This document shows positions 30,255 to 38,726 of a stretch of 64,000 nucleotides of DNA, one piece after another. This DNA is from Paraburkholderia madseniana (GTDB lineage: Bacteria > Pseudomonadota > Gammaproteobacteria > Burkholderiales > Burkholderiaceae): positions 25,542 through 89,541 of the forward strand of contig NZ_VOSW01000034.1 in NCBI RefSeq assembly GCF_009690905.1. Direction: 5' to 3'. The position numbers and the translations under genes are program-made. The notes under the pieces were generated by a model. That model ran no database searches and had not been told where the DNA came from. It saw nothing but the letters and a program-made list of their open reading frames with translations. Numbering within the stretch: the first letter of the stretch is position 1; each line of letters begins with the position of its first letter.

Positions 30255-32771
30255 TCAGCGCTTCTTGCGGGCCTGCAGTTTCGAGGCCGACTTGGCCGGC
30301 GCGCCGCCGTGTTTCTTCGCCGCGCCGCGTGCCGCGCGCGCTTCCTTGACGGCCGCGGTTTGCGCGGGCGCGGCCTTCTTGCGTCGGCCGCCCGGCGCTG
30401 CCGCGCCACCCGCACCGCCATCCACCGGCGGCAACGAACGCACGCGTGCGCCGCCGCTTTCGCCGGATGTCTTGTCGGCGAGCGCCGGACGACTCGCCGG
30501 CGGCTTGATCGGCGTGTCGCGCACGAGGCGGAAGTCGATCTTGCGCGCATCGAGATCGACGCGGCTCACCTGCACCCGCACCCGATCCGACAGGCGATAA
30601 CGAATCCCGGTACGCTCGCCGCGCAACTCGTTCTTGATCTCGTCGTACTGGAAGTAGTCCGAACCCAGTTCGGTGACGTGCACGAGGCCTTCGATAAAGA
30701 GCGAGTCGAGTTGCACGAAAATGCCGAACGACGTCACGCCGTTCACCATGCCGCCGTACTCTTCACCGAGCTTGTCACGCATGAAGTAGCACTTGAGCCA
30801 GGCTTCCACGTCGCGCGATGCTTCATCTGCACGGCGTTCGTTCGCCGAGCAATGCAGACCGAGTTCTTCCCAGATCGCCACGTCTTTCGACTTGTTGCGA
30901 GCGCCGTGTTTTTCCTCGTCGGCCTGCTGCATCGCGCGGGCGCGCGGCGACAGCGCCGTGTTCAACTCGACGCCTTGCGGCGGTTCCGGCTGATACTTGC
31001 GGCCTTGCAGAATCGCGTAGATCGCGCGGTGCGTGAGCAGGTCGGGATAGCGGCGAATCGGGCTCGTGAAGTGCGCATACGCCTCGTACGCGAGACCGAA
31101 GTGGCCGATGTTGTCGGGACTGTAGACAGCCTGTTGCATCGAGCGCAGCAGCATGGTCTGCAACATCTGCGCGTCCGGCCGCTCGCGGATCTGCGCCATC
31201 AGCGCGGCGTAATCACTGGCGTGCGGCTTGTCGCCGCCGGCAAGCGTGAGGCCCATGCCGCGCAGGAAGGTGCGCAGATTCTCGAGCTTCTCGGCGGTCG
31301 GCCCGGCGTGCACACGGAACAGACCCGGGTGTTTGTTGCGCTTGAGGAAGTCGGCCGCGCACACGTTCGCGGCCAGCATGCATTCCTCGATCAGCTTGTG
31401 TGCGTCGTTGCGGGTGCGCGGAATGATCTGTTCGATCTTGCCCTGCGCATTGCAAACGATGTACGTCTCGGTCGTATCGAAGTCGATCGCGCCGCGCTTC
31501 TGGCGTGCGGCGAACAGCGACTTGTAGACGCCATACAGATTCTGCAGTTGCGGCAGCAAGGCGGCGCGACGGGCGGCCTCCGGGCCCTTGGTGTTTTTCA
31601 GCACCGCGGCCACTTCCGTATAGGTCAGCCGCGCCGCCGAGTGCATCACGCCCGGATAGAACTGATACGCCTTCACTTCGCCGCGCGCGGTGACGATCAT
31701 GTCGCACACCAGCACGCAACGGTCGACGTTCGGGTTCAGCGAGCACAAACCGTTCGACAGCTTTTCCGGCAGCATCGGAATCACGCGGCGCGGGAAGTAC
31801 ACCGAGGTGCTGCGTTCCAACGCATCCGCGTCGAGACCGCTCTTCGGATGCACGTAATGCGAGACGTCCGCGATCGCGACGATCAGGCGGAAGCCTTCGC
31901 CACGACCGACCTGAACCGGCTCGCAATAGACCGCGTCGTCGAAGTCGCGGGCATCTTCACCGTCGATCGTGACGAGCGGCACGTCGCGCAGGTCGATGCG
32001 ATGACGCGCGTCGACCGGCCGGACTTCATCGGGGAGCCTCGCGGCTTCGTCGAGCGCGGACTGGCTGAATTCGTGCGGCACCCCGTACTTGCGCACCGCG
32101 ATTTCGATTTCCATGCCGGGGTCGTCGATATCGCCGAGCACTTCCACCACGCGGCCGAGCGGCTGCGAGTGGCGGCTCGGGAAATCGGTGAGCTCGACCA
32201 CCACCACCTGGCCGACCTTGGCCTTCTTGGTGTTCTGCGCGATCAGGATGTCATGACCGATGCGCTTGTCTTCAGGCGCGACGATCAGCGCGCCGTTCTC
32301 GTTGAGCAGGCGCCCGATCACGCGCTTGTTGGCGCGGTCCGTGACTTCGACGATATGCCCTTCCGGCCTGCCACGACGGTCATAGCCGACAATGCGCGCG
32401 AGCACGCGATCGTTGTGCATGACCTTCTGCATTTCGCCGGTGGGCAAGAACAGATCGTCCTGACCGTCGTCGCGAATGAGAAAACCGTAGCCGTCACGAT
32501 GGCCCTGCACGCGGCCCGCGACGAAGTTCGACGGATGGGTGAGCTGGTAGAGATTGCGCTGATCGAGCCGGATCTGGCCGTCGCGCTCCATGGCGCCTAG
32601 GCGCTTGAAAAATCCTTCGCGCTCCTGGCGCTTGATCGACAGGGCTTCGGCGATGTCGTTCGCGGCAAGCGGCGCTTCACTCGTGCGCAGGACGCCCAGG
32701 ATTTCTTCGCGGCTCGGGATCGGATACGGGAATTTGCTCAAGGGCTTGTCGATGATTTTTTCTCGTTGCAT
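30255..32771 (-). CDS. rnr: Ribonuclease R
   Basis: An 838-residue exoribonuclease with the full RNase R layout: an N-terminal helix-turn-helix (PYPIPSREEILGVLRTSEAP near 15), cold-shock domains (VAGRVQGHRDGYGFLIRDDG near 84), the RNB catalytic domain with TIDGEDARDFDDAVYCEPVQ near 275 holding the metal-binding aspartates, HFTSPIRRYPDLLTHRAIYA near 590, an S1 domain (YGGMVNGVTSFGIFVQLDSL near 680) and a long Ala/Lys/Arg-rich tail. It degrades structured RNA 3' to 5' and helps rRNA and tmRNA quality control. rlmB follows in the same direction. Confidence 0.98.
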   Translation of the reverse strand: MQREKIIDKPLSKFPYPIPSREEILGVLRTSEAPLAANDIAEALSIKRQEREGFFKRLGAMERDGQIRLDQRNLYQLTHPSNFVAGRVQGHRDGYGFLIRDDGQDDLFLPTGEMQKVMHNDRVLARIVGYDRRGRPEGHIVEVTDRANKRVIGRLLNENGALIVAPEDKRIGHDILIAQNTKKAKVGQVVVVELTDFPSRHSQPLGRVVEVLGDIDDPGMEIEIAVRKYGVPHEFSQSALDEAARLPDEVRPVDARHRIDLRDVPLVTIDGEDARDFDDAVYCEPVQVGRGEGFRLIVAIADVSHYVHPKSGLDADALERSTSVYFPRRVIPMLPEKLSNGLCSLNPNVDRCVLVCDMIVTARGEVKAYQFYPGVMHSAARLTYTEVAAVLKNTKGPEAARRAALLPQLQNLYGVYKSLFAARQKRGAIDFDTTETYIVCNAQGKIEQIIPRTRNDAHKLIEECMLAANVCAADFLKRNKHPGLFRVHAGPTAEKLENLRTFLRGMGLTLAGGDKPHASDYAALMAQIRERPDAQMLQTMLLRSMQQAVYSPDNIGHFGLAYEAYAHFTSPIRRYPDLLTHRAIYAILQGRKYQPEPPQGVELNTALSPRARAMQQADEEKHGARNKSKDVAIWEELGLHCSANERRADEASRDVEAWLKCYFMRDKLGEEYGGMVNGVTSFGIFVQLDSLFIEGLVHVTELGSDYFQYDEIKNELRGERTGIRYRLSDRVRVQVSRVDLDARKIDFRLVRDTPIKPPASRPALADKTSGESGGARVRSLPPVDGGAGGAAAPGGRRKKAAPAQTAAVKEARAARGAAKKHGGAPAKSASKLQARKKR

Positions 32772-33023
32772 GGACGTCGGTCGGCGATGTGGCTGGGCTT
32801 AAGAGGCGCTTGGGTTGCGCTTAAGTTGCACTTGCGATTGCACTGGAATGACTGCTCGGGTCCGGCTCGTTCAAGTCTGAGTCCGACGGGCGTGTGCACC
32901 GTGCCAACGAACTACTGCGAGGCATTCTAACACCCGTCTTGTGCGCCAAGCGGCCCGTCAATAGTCGCTGTGAGGCGCATGCAGGCTCGCTGCGGCGATG
33001 TTTAAGCGACTTTTGAGAAACGC

Positions 33024-33051
33024 TTGACAGCCCTGAATCTGTCGCTATAAT
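33024..33051 (+). promoter_or_regulatory. Promoter of first tRNA-Leu
   Basis: TTGACA (33024-33029) and TATAAT (33046-33051) are both perfect consensus with a 16-base spacer. The tRNA begins 25 bases after the -10 box. This is a strong sigma-70 promoter. Confidence 0.93.
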
Positions 33052-33075
33052 GGCGTTCTTTGCTGTTCATCACCT

Positions 33076-33162
33076 GCCCAGGTGGCGAAATTGGTAGACG
33101 CACTAGGTTCAGGTCCTAGCGGTGGCAACACTGTGGAGGTTCGAGTCCTCTCTTGGGCACCA
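33076..33162 (+). tRNA. tRNA-Leu (anticodon CAG), copy 1
   Basis: The 87-base gene has an acceptor stem GCCCAGG pairing with CTTGGGC, the D-arm sequence AATTGGTAGACGC, the anticodon stem-loop CTAGGTTCAGGTCCTAG with anticodon CAG, a long class II variable arm, the T-arm GAGGTTCGAGTCCTC and an encoded CCA end. The long variable arm and anticodon assign it to leucine (CUG codons). It differs from copy 2 by three or more bases, including an A for G in the D-arm and a G-T pair in the acceptor stem. Confidence 0.97.
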
Positions 33163-33167
33163 GATTC

Positions 33168-33212
33168 AAAAGTAAAGCCGCCTGATGTTTCACATCGGCG
33201 GCTTTACTTTTT
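33168..33212 (+). terminator. Intrinsic terminator after tRNA-Leu copy 1
   Basis: AAAAGTAAAGCCGCC pairs with GGCGGCTTTACTTTT around a short inner GATG/CATC stem and loop, with T residues ending it at 33208-33212. It is a very stable hairpin, directly after the tRNA. Confidence 0.9.
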
Positions 33213-33374
33213 GTGTGAGGTTATGTGGTCCGATTCCGGTTTTTCGATCGGATCATGTGGTTAGCAGGACGGTTGCGTCAACGCGAGTTGGCAGTGATTG
33301 GGCAGCGAAGTTTTGCTTCGCTGCACGGCACAACCGGGCGGTTGATGAAGCGATGGCCAGTTTGTATGTAGGGA

Positions 33375-33402
33375 TTGACACGCTGCATCATCGCGCTAAA
33401 AT
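33375..33402 (+). promoter_or_regulatory. Promoter of second tRNA-Leu
   Basis: TTGACA (33375-33380) and TAAAAT (33397-33402) lie 16 bases apart, 22 bases before the tRNA. Each tRNA copy is thus an independent transcription unit. Confidence 0.9.
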
Positions 33403-33423
33403 AGCGGTCTAGCTTGAAGACGT

Positions 33424-33510
33424 GCCCAGGTGGCGGAATTGGTAGACGCACTAGGTTCAGGTCCTAGCGGTGGCAACACCGTGGAGGTTCGAGTCCTCTC
33501 CTGGGCACCA
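33424..33510 (+). tRNA. tRNA-Leu (anticodon CAG), copy 2
   Basis: An 87-base gene nearly identical to copy 1, with acceptor stem GCCCAGG/CCTGGGC, anticodon loop TTCAGGT (CAG), class II variable arm, T-arm GAGGTTCGAGTCCTC and encoded CCA. Decayed integrase sequence starts about 160 bases downstream in the same direction, so the 3' end of this tRNA is the probable attachment site of a former island. I did not find a second copy of the tRNA 3' end further downstream in the window. Confidence 0.97.
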
Positions 33511-33555
33511 ACAGTTGTTCCGGCTTAGTTGCAACTCAAGCCGAAGAAGTTCGAG

Positions 33556-33590
33556 AAACCCCGTAAGATCAAAGTCTTACGGGGTTTTTT
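33556..33590 (+). terminator. Intrinsic terminator after tRNA-Leu copy 2
   Basis: CCCCGTAAGA (33559-33568) pairs perfectly with TCTTACGGGG (33575-33584) around a six-base loop, and six T residues follow. Confidence 0.93.
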
Positions 33591-33631
33591 GTTGTCTGCA
33601 GATCCCTTGCGATCCACTGACATCGACGATT

Positions 33632-33655
33632 TTTGCGTATACATTTGCGTATACA
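33632..33655 (+). repeat. Tandem 12-base direct repeat upstream of integrase pseudogene
   Basis: TTTGCGTATACA occurs twice in direct succession (33632-33643 and 33644-33655). Each copy has the palindromic GTATAC core. It lies just before the integrase remnant and 120 bases after the tRNA, where integrase arm sites or excisionase sites are often found. Function is inferred. Confidence 0.7.
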
Positions 33656-33675
33656 CGGAGTCGAGATGTTAGGCC

Positions 33676-34547
33676 ATGCCCAAACGCGTCGAACCGAACT
33701 CCGAAGTGGTATTTCGTTCGCCAATCCGCGCGAGCACCCCTATTTGCTCGCGGATGGGAATCGCTTGGCCTTGCGCATCTGGCCGGACGGGGGCAAAACC
33801 TGACTGCTCCGCTATCGACGGCTGAGTACGGGCAAGGAGAACTTCCTCAGCCTCGGTCCCTACCCCGATATCACACTCGCCGATGCGCGACGGTCGGCCA
33901 CTGCCGCACGCAGTCTTGTACGCGAAGGCATCGATCCGGTCGAGCATCGCCGGGCCGAAGCCACCGGCCGCAAACGCGCGGCCGAAGGCGCCTTTCATCT
34001 CGTAGCTCAAAGCTGGCTCGACTTCAAACGTACGGAATGGGCCGACGAAACGTACCGCAAGGCGGAGTTTGTCGTTCGCGAATACCTGACTCCCGCGCTC
34101 CGCAACAAGCCCATCTCCACGCTTGCCACGCCAGAGGTCAAGCCCGTACTCGAAGCGATCGCCTCCCACGCACCTAACCTCGCGACCAAAGCACGGCAGT
34201 ATGTCGGTGGCATCGTGACGTACGCCATCCAGAACGGACTGCGCGAAGATGGCGCCGCGTTGACACTCCGCGGTGTTGTGCCACGCCACAAGAAAGGCCA
34301 TATACCAGCGATCACCAAGCCGGCGGACATAGGCCCACTCGCTCTGGCTATCGATGCCTACAGGTCGCCCATTATCCGCGCCGCCCTCAAGCTCACCATG
34401 CTGACCGGCCTTCGCCCCGGTGTGGTTGCGGCAGTGCCGTGGGACGAGATGAACCTCAAGACAGCCGAATGGCATGTCGCAGCCGAGCGGATGAAAATGC
34501 GGCACGATCACATCGTGCCATTGCCAAAGCAGGCGATCGCCGTCAGT
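33676..34547 (+). pseudogene. P4-type tyrosine integrase pseudogene
   Basis: The start is probably MPKRVEPNSEV at 33676. The typical continuation (FANPREHPYLLADGN, then LALRIWPDGGKT) lies in another frame, so a frameshift falls near 33710-33725. A TGA at 33801-33803 stands where relatives have Trp before LLRYRR. The N-terminal DUF4102-like part (SLGPYPDITLADARRSATAA) and core-binding domain (AQSWLDFKRTEWADETYRKA) follow, then the start of the catalytic domain (KLTMLTGLRPGVVAAVPWDE, with the first catalytic Arg). Sequence leaves the family after DHIVPLPKQAIA at about 34547; the HxxR and catalytic Tyr region is missing. It is the remnant of an island integrated at tRNA-Leu. Confidence 0.85.
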
Positions 34548-34916
34548 AAAGAGTTGCGCGCGGTGATGTCTAACAGCGAGCTGTTTCAGACGCCGGGTTT
34601 TGAGGTCATCAGGGACGTCGCGGTGCGACGCATCCGTGCGGGTATCAATCTGCGCGTGATCCGCTCGGGCCCCGGCAATACGCGCGATCTGTGGCGATCG
34701 TCGAAGCGCGATCTCCGTGAACTCCGTTTCTCGCCCGCCGATTTCGAAGTGGGTATCACGACCTATCTCTACGACGACACCGTGGCCTTCATTTCATCGC
34801 GGGCCGAGCACTACGCGCTGTCCATTCAAAGCGCGGAGTTCTTTGCGTTCGAGTGCATTCTGTTCGAAGTGCTATGGAACACGAGCATGCCCGATCAGTC
34901 CGACAAACCCGCGTGA
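34548..34916 (+). pseudogene. C-terminal fragment, possibly of a TrmB-like regulator, fused in frame to integrase remnant
   Basis: From about 34548 the frame continues without interruption into unrelated sequence: FEVIRDVAVRRIRAGINLRV, DLWRSSKRDLRELRFSPADF, TYLYDDTVAFISSRAEHYAL and a terminal AFECILFEVLWNTSMPD. The YDD..AFISS..E pattern and the end resemble the C-terminal effector part of TrmB-type or related regulators. Its own N-terminus (the DNA-binding part) is absent. The frame from 34215 to 34916 would encode a 233-residue chimera, but there is no ribosome site that I trust. Likely the result of a deletion joining two genes. Confidence 0.55.
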
Positions 34917-35250
34917 ACCGCTTTCATTCGCTCGTCCAACCTGGCCTTGGCCAACACCGCAGCGGCTTCATCGAACGTTTACTACCCCGGCTACGTGACT
35001 GGAGCGACGACAGCCGCCCCTGCGCCCGCCCACATCAGTACGGCGTTTGCGACGAGCGCGGTTTACGCTGCACTCCCGGCTGGCTGTATATCGCCCAGCG
35101 TTCGGGGCGGCACATACTACCTGTACGGCAGTACGTGGTTTCAACCCGCCTACGGCGCGAATGGCGTTTACTATCGCGTGGTGCAAGTGCCTTGCGGAAC
35201 GCCCAGAGTTGACTTGCTGCGCTCGCGTGGCGCAACCTTCGGAGTCAAAT
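34917..35250 (+). pseudogene. Remnant of a small secreted protein gene
   Basis: A frame through this stretch reads LALANTAAASSNVYYPGYVT, then PAPAHISTAFATSAVYAALP and GTYYLYGSTWFQPAYGANGV followed by YYRVVQVPC. The first part looks like the end of a signal peptide (ALA-N cleavage site), and the Tyr/Gly-rich tail (YGANGVYYRVV) resembles small periplasmic proteins of beta-proteobacteria. No start codon with a full signal sequence is present, and after about 35200 the sequence is not family-like. It seems to be an N-terminally broken gene in the decayed island. Function unknown. Confidence 0.45.
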
Positions 35251-35443
35251 TGACGGCCGACTGGCGACGCTGCGCTTCGCACGGTATGGTGGGCGTTGCG
35301 GCCGGTAGCCTGTCCGCGTCGGGTCCAAGGTTCGCCTTCCAACATAACCGGAAAGAGTTAGGTTTGCTCGACCACCGCTGCCCTGCGTCCGTTTTGGATA
35401 ACCATTGGCGCAGGGCTTACGACCAGAGACGGAGGATTGAACT

Positions 35444-36205
35444 GTGAGCGACTTCGTTATCGCGTTGATCGTGTTTGTATGTGTATTCGGCAGCGCGCTG
35501 CTTGGCTTGTACCTGCGTACCATGCTGCCGCAGCATCACCTTGGTGACGATTCAGTCGGTGTCGTAAAGCTGGCGACCGGCCTGATCGCGACGATGGCCG
35601 CGTTGGTGCTTGGCCTGCTGATCTCGTCGGCGAAAAGCTCATTCGATACAGTGAACAGTGAACTTGTGCACAATGCCGCCGGCGTCGTTCGCCTCGATCG
35701 CGTGCTGGCCCAATATGGACCTGAAACGCAGGAGGTCCGTGGCCTGATTAAGCAGAGCTACGGCACGTGGATCCAGACACTCGTTTCCCGCGACCCTGCG
35801 GAGGTGGCAGCGCTTGGCAGCGTCCAGGCGCTAAGAGGAATGGAGGGCCTTCAGCACAAGCTGAAAGAACTCTCGCCGCGTAATGCAGAGCAGCGTGAGC
35901 TGCAGACGAACGCCATCCAGATTGCCGATGAAGTGCTGGCCGTGCGCGGACTGGCACTGCTGCAAGCGGTGGGCTCACTCCCCATACCGCTGCTGGTAGC
36001 CCTGGTGTTGTGGCTATCCATCATTTTCGGCGCGTTTGGCATGCTCACCCCCGCCAACGCTACGGTCATTGCAGCATTGTTTATGAGCGCGTTATCCACT
36101 TCGGTGGCAATTTTCCTGATACTGGAAATGACCAAGCCGCTCGATGGACTGTTTACAGTCTCATTTGCCCCTCTGCGCGCCGCGCTCGCCATACTTGCTC
36201 AGTAG
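35444..36205 (+). CDS. DUF4239 (bestrophin-like) membrane protein
   Basis: GGAGG lies eight bases before a GTG start, giving 253 residues. Two N-terminal helices (DFVIALIVFVCVFGSALLGL near 3; GLIATMAALVLGLLISSAKS near 46) are followed by a soluble helical section with LVHNAAGVVRLDRVLAQYGP, and two C-terminal helices (LPIPLLVALVLWLSIIFGAF near 179; VIAALFMSALSTSVAIFLIL near 206). This 2+2 topology and the AALVLGLL..AK motif fit DUF4239. The family's function is not established; an inner-membrane channel-like role has been suggested from bestrophin resemblance. It is the first intact gene after the decayed island. Confidence 0.83.
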   Translation: MSDFVIALIVFVCVFGSALLGLYLRTMLPQHHLGDDSVGVVKLATGLIATMAALVLGLLISSAKSSFDTVNSELVHNAAGVVRLDRVLAQYGPETQEVRGLIKQSYGTWIQTLVSRDPAEVAALGSVQALRGMEGLQHKLKELSPRNAEQRELQTNAIQIADEVLAVRGLALLQAVGSLPIPLLVALVLWLSIIFGAFGMLTPANATVIAALFMSALSTSVAIFLILEMTKPLDGLFTVSFAPLRAALAILAQ

Positions 36206-36502
36206 CGCTGATCGCCGGGCAGTGGTCGCTGTCGCGCTCAAACTTGTCGTCATTCTGCACAGGATGTGGATCGGCGGTTCCGGCTTACACGCCCACGTTG
36301 TTGAGCCGTCTGCCAGATTGCACATATACTGAAGTGACGCGCGGCCATGCGAATATTGGTTGCGCAGTTCTAGTGCCAGCGGGCCTGAGCGCGAGCATCG
36401 CGGCCGCTACTCTTATTGGAGTATGGTCCAATACCGCAGGTGGCAGTTGCGCCAATTGTCAGCGTCGCGTGAGCCTTGAGGTACCGTACCATGGAGGCAG
36501 AG

Positions 36503-36856
36503 ATGCAGAGCGAACAGGTGTACTGGGTTTTCACCGTTACCGTCGATCAGATGGACAAGTTCAAGCCGCTAATACCAAAGCTTGTGGCCGCGACAGAGAA
36601 GGAGCCGGGCGCGCTGCAGTTTGAGCTCAACATCGCAGACGACCAGAAGACGGTTGACATCTTCGAACGCTACTCGGATTCGAAGGCGGCGCTGTTCCAC
36701 CAAACGGAAAGCTTCGCCCCATTGTCGACGGAGTTCTTCGCTGTGGCCAAGCTCACTCGCTGGGTGATCTATGGCACGCCCTCGGACGAGTTCAAGAAGG
36801 CGAACGCCGACTTTCACCCGATTTATATGACGCGATCCGATGGTTTTGTCAGGTGA
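36503..36856 (+). CDS. Antibiotic biosynthesis monooxygenase (ABM)-domain protein
   Basis: The ATG at 36503, with GGAGG five bases upstream, gives 117 residues; a longer frame from 36476 is less likely. The ferredoxin-like dimeric alpha-beta barrel is seen in VYWVFTVTVDQMDKFKPLIP, EKEPGALQFELNIADDQKTV and IFERYSDSKAALFHQTESFA. ABM-domain proteins include quinol monooxygenases (YgiN-like) and heme-degrading enzymes. The sequence does not settle the substrate. It stands alone, with about 300 bases of apparently empty sequence on each side. Confidence 0.8.
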   Translation: MQSEQVYWVFTVTVDQMDKFKPLIPKLVAATEKEPGALQFELNIADDQKTVDIFERYSDSKAALFHQTESFAPLSTEFFAVAKLTRWVIYGTPSDEFKKANADFHPIYMTRSDGFVR

Positions 36857-37154
36857 CGGGATCGGCTCCTGAGCTTAAGGTCGCGAGTTTGGTAGTGGAA
36901 ATCAAACTGGCCCGAGTTACGTTCGGCGCGCAGCGGTAGCAATATCTCTTTTCGGTCCCGGCCGTGCATACTTGCAACGGCCGACGACTGTTTTGGCCAA
37001 GAACGTGCAGGCCGGCATGACTGCACTAATGTCCGTTTCACTTCGGAAAAACACGGAAAAAAACATCATCGGGTTCCCGGAATACTGTACAGCAGATCGG
37101 GCTCGTCAACGGTCAGCTGCGGACTAGCCAGCTCACCCATTAAAATTGGGTGAC

Positions 37155-38660
37155 CTACCACCCGTACTTGAGCTCAATGCCGGCGTAGTCAGCATTGCGC
37201 CCACCCGCCTGACGGATCGAGTTCCCCACCTGGAAGTGCACGGCTTCGATCGAACCAATGAGGTTCGCCGCAATCGTCCAGTCCGCGCGCAACTGCACAT
37301 ACATCCCCGTCCACAGGCTGCCTCTACCCGCCGTGCCCGGTACAGCCTGATTCGCCTGCTGATACACGGCGTCGCCGGTCGTCTCGCGCCACTGGAAGCC
37401 CAGCGCGCCGAGCAGCGCCAGATTGGTCGTCGGCTTGAGCGTAATGGATGGTTTGATATGAATGAGGTTCGAATAGCCCGTATAGCCCGCGAGCGTGAAG
37501 TAGTAGCCGTTCGGAAACAGCGTATTGAAGGTCTCGATTCTGCCGTCGTGCGGGTGCCGATCGCCTGAAGCCGCGTCGACCTGCACAGCAACTTGCGGCG
37601 ACCAGGGCATGTCGAGCTTGTAGGCCGCGATCGAGCCCATCGCCCACGCGAATATCGTGCTGTTACCGACCGTTCCCGTCTGCAGCATCCCTTCGACATC
37701 CCAATTGAAACGACCACGTGTGCCGGAGTAGCGCAAATCCCAGACATCGCGGCGCTCGACGCCGCTTGCATCCAGGTACCGCGCGTTGCTGCGGTTATAG
37801 CGCGACCAGTAGCCGGACAGATCGCCCGGCCCTACCGACTGGCGCTCGAAACGCACGCCGCTGAACGTGAGGTCGCGATTCGATACGTCGTCGAACGCGG
37901 TTGCGTCGCGGTTCTGCACGGGTTGCGTCGCGTAGGCGATAAAGCGCCACTTCTGGTATTCGTAGTCAGCCCAGAGCGCGTCGTACGTCTGGCGCACGTT
38001 CGGGCCGTCACGCACGGAGATGAAACGCTGCAGGTCGAATGCCATCTCCTGGCGGCCGACACGAAACTTGAAGGTGCCGCCGCCGAGCGCGCCGGTGTAG
38101 GTGACAAACGCCTGTTCGAGATCGAGCGGGTTCTTGTCCACCGGGGTGACCACGTTCTTGCCCCACACGCGTGCATCCTCGATCTGCACGAAGAACTGCC
38201 AGTGCTCGCCGAGATGCGCATCGGCATGGACCTCGACGCGCTGGATCAGATACGTATCCGATTGCGTGCCGATGCCGAACAGCGGTGCGTTATTGCTTTC
38301 GACGCGCTCGCGCATATTCACGCCGAGCGACAGATACGATGCCGGGTCGCCGCCGAACGGAATGTACTTGAGGCCGTCGAGCGGTTCGCGCGGCACGCAC
38401 GGATTCGCGAGCACCGACCAGTCTTCCTGCCAGCGGTTGAACATGACGACGGGCCGCTTTGCATTGCAGGTGCCTGCCGATGTGCTGCCGCTCGCAGGCG
38501 CTACCGTATCGGCGGCATCCGCCGCGAGGCTCATCCCGGTTGCGGGTTGCGCGACCGTATCCGCGAAGCTCGCGTCTGCACCCGTCAGCAGCAGACCCGC
38601 GAAGGTCAGGGCACTGGCGGCCTTTTCGAATCGACTCCCCCGCATTGCAGTCGACACCAT
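37155..38660 (-). CDS. Alginate-export/porin-type outer-membrane protein
   Basis: I chose the ATG at 38660 (MVSTAMRGS), which has GAGGGG upstream; the frame is open to 38702. The 501-residue product has a signal peptide (SALTFAGLLLTGADASFA, cleaved near residue 34) and a long series of beta-strands: YLSLGVNMRERVESNNAPLF, TYLIQRVEVHADAHLGEHWQ, FRVGRQEMAFDLQRFISVRD, ending in ADYAGIELKYGW with the C-terminal aromatic typical of outer-membrane barrels. This fits the alginate-export (AlgE-like) family. It is probably a substrate-selective porin for whatever the downstream-facing operon (glyoxalase-like, DoxX, amidohydrolase) handles. It is last in that minus-strand operon, 66 bases after the previous gene. 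Confidence 0.82.
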   Translation of the reverse strand: MVSTAMRGSRFEKAASALTFAGLLLTGADASFADTVAQPATGMSLAADAADTVAPASGSTSAGTCNAKRPVVMFNRWQEDWSVLANPCVPREPLDGLKYIPFGGDPASYLSLGVNMRERVESNNAPLFGIGTQSDTYLIQRVEVHADAHLGEHWQFFVQIEDARVWGKNVVTPVDKNPLDLEQAFVTYTGALGGGTFKFRVGRQEMAFDLQRFISVRDGPNVRQTYDALWADYEYQKWRFIAYATQPVQNRDATAFDDVSNRDLTFSGVRFERQSVGPGDLSGYWSRYNRSNARYLDASGVERRDVWDLRYSGTRGRFNWDVEGMLQTGTVGNSTIFAWAMGSIAAYKLDMPWSPQVAVQVDAASGDRHPHDGRIETFNTLFPNGYYFTLAGYTGYSNLIHIKPSITLKPTTNLALLGALGFQWRETTGDAVYQQANQAVPGTAGRGSLWTGMYVQLRADWTIAANLIGSIEAVHFQVGNSIRQAGGRNADYAGIELKYGW

Positions 38661-38726
38661 GGTTCCCCTCGCCATTGTCCGCGTGGGCTTATGTCCGGCC
38701 ACCGCTCCGACTACGAATGCAACGCG

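Noticed and set aside
30309..32600. Plus-strand frame of 763 codons opposite rnr
   Set aside because: It is an antisense shadow; RNase R on the minus strand has all its domains.
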